Source: Paragonimus westermani (lineage: Eukaryota > Platyhelminthes > Trematoda > Plagiorchiida > Troglotrematidae). Taken from it: a stretch of DNA of 64,000 nt. Positions 60,766 to 64,000 of the stretch are shown piece after piece (within the stretch, counting starts at the first letter, position 1; every line of letters starts with the position of its first letter). Under the pieces are notes generated by a model, which had not been told where the DNA came from, made no database searches, and was given only the letters and a program-made list of their open reading frames with translations. Both the position numbers and the translations under genes were made by a program. Where the stretch lies: positions 98,616 through 162,615 of the forward strand of contig QNGE01000758.1 of NCBI GenBank assembly GCA_008508345.1, written 5' to 3'.

Positions 60766-63700
60766 AACAAGCAGTTCTAATCAGTTTGATAAAAACGAAT
60801 CAAATATTTGACGAAAGTTTATCATACTTTACCATGCTGGTAGTTCACTTATATTACAACTGAGTACGCAAGCAAATAATTAGGTTTAAGATCCCCAACT
60901 TTTGCCAACATTTTTGTCACCCGGATATGAGGGCTTAGTTCGAGTAATTCCACGGGGAAATAATATTCAGAATAATATTTGGAAACGATGACATGATGTA
61001 AAATGAGTACCTTATCAAATACCGCTTTTCCTACTGCTGTGATCCTGCGACTCTTTCATCATAAAATATATTTCGTTTCAATATGAGCACGTGAGTCATC
61101 AGAATGACTCTTGCAAACAACTACTTTAATACAGTGTCCTACAAAGTGGGCACTGTAGCCGTGTCAAGTGCGACATGAAGGCAGAACGTTCGACAATCAG
61201 AAAATAAATAGCGAGCGAAGGTGAGCATCCAAAATTTTCTGTAAATTATAATCAGTCCGATGTCACTAAGGTGATGTGATAGTACCGTGCTCGACCACCG
61301 GACACTCCTTTGGAAATACACGTGGTCTTATGCAAGATTACGTTAAATAACCTGTTCCTTTATCTCTGTTCTAACTTTAGCGTTTACTCGATGTACATCC
61401 GGAATTGTCCAACTGCCGATCGATCTCGCCGAGACAATGAAACAAATCAGGCGTTGTGCGCTGGAATGAATTTCTAATGAACCTTGTTCTCCAACCAGAC
61501 AGCGAACTGTATTCGTAGCCAGTATCATTGTGATAGTACTCATTATAATTATATCCGTTGTGTTAGTTAATTCAATGTTGACCAAATTCCAGGGTTTGTC
61601 GATGCCACTATTTCAGTCACCTCAGTTCCGTCCAATCCTGAGAGATCGATCTGAGTGCACTTCAACATCCAGTGCATACACTGTAGCACAATGAGTACAA
61701 TGTTTTGAAAGAGAGACGGTAACGTTCTGAACGAGAGCATAAGATGTGTGTCAAAAGAATATATTCACCTATAGTGACCTGTTAAAACACAGTTTAACAA
61801 CGTGCTCGTAACCGATTAACAGTCATGTGGCTGCGAACTTATTTCGCAAGCTCTAGCCGGTTCACCCATTTGTGTTCCTTTTATCGCAATTACAACAGTG
61901 ATAGCATGTGGTTAAAAGTCCATATTTCGTATCTCTCACATCAAGTGAGATCAGTGGCGCAGTGGTCAACACGGTTGCCTCATGAAACAACTCCCAGTCG
62001 TGGAAGTGTTGTGCACCACTGACAAACTAATAGACAAATAACTCGAACCTGTAGAAACACTTCAGCTCAATAGCCAAACGTTCAATATAATCACTGGTAA
62101 CGAGAGCAGAGTGGTAGCTGCTACATTTTAAGAAATTCTACAGGACATATCGGTTGAACCTTCTGATGTGATCTGTGGTGAGGAAATTATTTCATCGCAT
62201 TCATTTATCGACGTTTGATGTACACTGCATGGATGTGTTCAGCTCACAACAGGAGAATCCTGGGTCTTCGTGAGCTAACACGAAGAATTTTGTCCCTAGT
62301 CGAAATTGTGTGCTCATGATTGGACAAAATAAAGGCAGAATGATTTGCGGTAACCACCCCACATGGACCATACACAATGAATAAGTATACACATGTGGAG
62401 CTAACGCGTGATGACTTGATCGGACAGGAGCGCTGCCCTTGTTTAAAGCTCACTGTTATTTTATGGACATTGGGACCTTACTGAGTTCCAACTCACTCAA
62501 AGCGAAGGAAGCTATTTGTTGTTGTTCCGTTCACAATATTCACCGATTACATGGCTTGTGCAGAGTGCTCCTTACTCATCGACAAGAATAGTTCACAATT
62601 TTCTCCTGATAAACTTAACAGAAGGGTGCATCTGTGAGGATTTCTAGATGAGCAATTCAGTGATGGAAGGGCGTCTTCAAAATGCAGAGGAATTGTCATT
62701 TTGTCCATATACATGCTGCCATCTGGTCACTAGGATGAATGAGCCCATATTCTGTCAATATATAGTCCGAGAATTGGTCGCGCGGCTTATTAAGAATATG
62801 CAAAGAGTCGTCGTTGCATTATTCTTTAGCATTGGCTGGCGAACAAGCTGTTAACAGGCGTGAAAGAGAACTACAAGATAACAGTGATTACCTTTTTCAG
62901 AAATTGTCCGACCGTATGTGGTGCTTATGATGTGACTGACGGCTAGTCAGAGTTATAATAAGCATGGTGGGGTCGTCTGAAGCTCGGGTAATTGAAGTGC
63001 AAAATGCATTCACCACACATCACCAAGATGCCCGATGTTGAGACCCAAGCTTACCTAATTAAAACTATGGAGGGTATCATTGAAGAGCCATCTATATTTT
63101 GTCACATCGATGTCGGTTAGCCAATCCAAGCAGGCCGTAACAATGCGTTTTGTTGGACAACACACAACACTGAACATTGAAATCGTGCTGTCCACATTTT
63201 TCTTCAAGAATGAGCATAAACAGAATTGAAATGAAACTCCAGGTCTGTGCCTCGCAAATTTGTCAACAGCATGAGAGAATTTGTTGCAACCAGAGCTGTG
63301 AGTGGGCGATAATGTTTTCGTAAACTTTTTTTCGATAAAAACACTTGCTCAATTGTTTGTACATTTCAGACAATCTATTCTGCCCCACACATCTTATGGA
63401 TTGATGGTGATACTTTCTCCAAATCACTGAAAGAATGTAAATATTACCGAAATAACAACCTTGAAGACACCCTACTTTTCTGAAACATAGGACATGTCTG
63501 CCTCTATCATGTAACCGAATGAGTGGCTGAGATTGTTACAGGTTTTATAGACACCTATCCATAAACCCCAAATTTAATGGCTTGAATTTCTTTTGTGAAT
63601 GGGAATCTGACTGTGGCTTCAAGTGACGTCGAAATAAAAAACATACTGGGGGGATGGAAACGGCTAATCGATATCGAGCTACGTATATAACTATAGAAGG

Positions 63701-64000
63701 TTATGGCTTTATTCCAGTCGGGGACCAACAACGGAGACCGGGAAAAGAGAAGCAAAATACAAGAACAAACACTCAGTCAGTGAAATCTAAGCCGTTCTAC
63801 TTCAAAATATGTCGAGCCTTCTGGTGAGTAAAACCACAATCAAACTTGTGAAAACGTAGCTGAAGAATAGAATAGTGAATAAGGTCACTAGTGAAATCGA
63901 AACACTCCCTGTTCGCGAAGATTTGCGTGACTAAAAGAAGCGGTACTTATGTCAGATGGAGCTCCCAGAAAGTAAGCATACAAAGAAGCATGTAAACAGA
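60766..64000. other. no recognised gene apart from the SINE fragment at 61945
   Basis: Short frames only. No exon-like continuation of the Nova gene and no third GKGG-coding stretch were found by eye. Confidence 0.4.
61945..62020 (+). mobile_element. tRNA-like SINE fragment
   Basis: TGGCGCAGTGG at 61955-61965 fits the A box. It is followed by tcaacacggttgcctcatg and actcccagtcgtgg, the layout of tRNA-derived SINEs. The B box is decayed. A related gatcaacatggttgctttatg occurs at 4007-4027 and in its mirrored copies. Confidence 0.4.

Noticed and set aside
61080..61110. TTTC...TCATCAG on + as a minus-strand hammerhead
   Set aside because: Stem II ends do not pair and no stem III is present.
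1..64000. CRISPR arrays, bacterial operons, rRNA or intact tRNA genes
   Set aside because: No spaced short repeats, no operon-like coding density and no complete cloverleaf were seen; the gene structure is eukaryotic.

Overview
The window looks like part of a digenean trematode (fluke) genome. It holds one recognisable host gene, a Nova-type KH-domain RNA-binding protein gene on the + strand, with coding exons at 11313-11450, 11494-11645, 28840-28993 and 43337-44805. A 43-bp intron splits KH1, while the next two introns are about 17 and 14 kb. Tiny and giant introns side by side, and introns filled with decayed LINEs of a type familiar from fluke genomes, support the assignment. I cannot name the species. 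The gene's 5' end and a third KH domain are not visible.

Nearly everything else recognisable is retrotransposon debris. I use two local labels. LINE-A has endonuclease motifs SETRIQD and AGDMNA, then RT, then a C-terminal WLGHVL block. LINE-B is RTE-like, with endonuclease motif IAALSE and RT motif GHRL..FADD. All copies carry frameshifts, stops or altered catalytic residues. A Penelope-like element with RT and a frameshifted GIY-YIG endonuclease lies at about 54.9-56.0 kb on the - strand. tRNA-like SINE fragments and 3'-UTR scraps with (ATG)n tails are scattered through the window.

Layout: 1-2.6 kb, nothing recognised. 2710-7230 and 13053-17573 are 4521-bp inverted repeat arms, almost perfectly identical. 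The 5.8-kb spacer between them contains the KH1 exons and is a mosaic of LINE pieces with two single-N joins (10700, 13052), both exactly at repeat boundaries. 17574-18330 is a 757-N gap. 18331-28088 and 29531-39275 are near-identical 9.75-kb direct repeats, with the KH2 exon in the 1.4 kb between them. 39.3-43.3 kb is intron with LINE scraps. 43.3-44.8 kb is the long Nova exon. 44.8-64 kb is probable 3' UTR and flank, with a LINE-B piece, the Penelope-like element and SINE scraps.

The large repeats may be real, or may be haplotype or assembly duplication; the N joins at their edges favour the latter for the inverted pair. The most unusual small signal is a hammerhead-ribozyme-like motif at 60348-60386 (+). 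It has both core boxes, three stems and a UC cleavage dinucleotide in the correct order.
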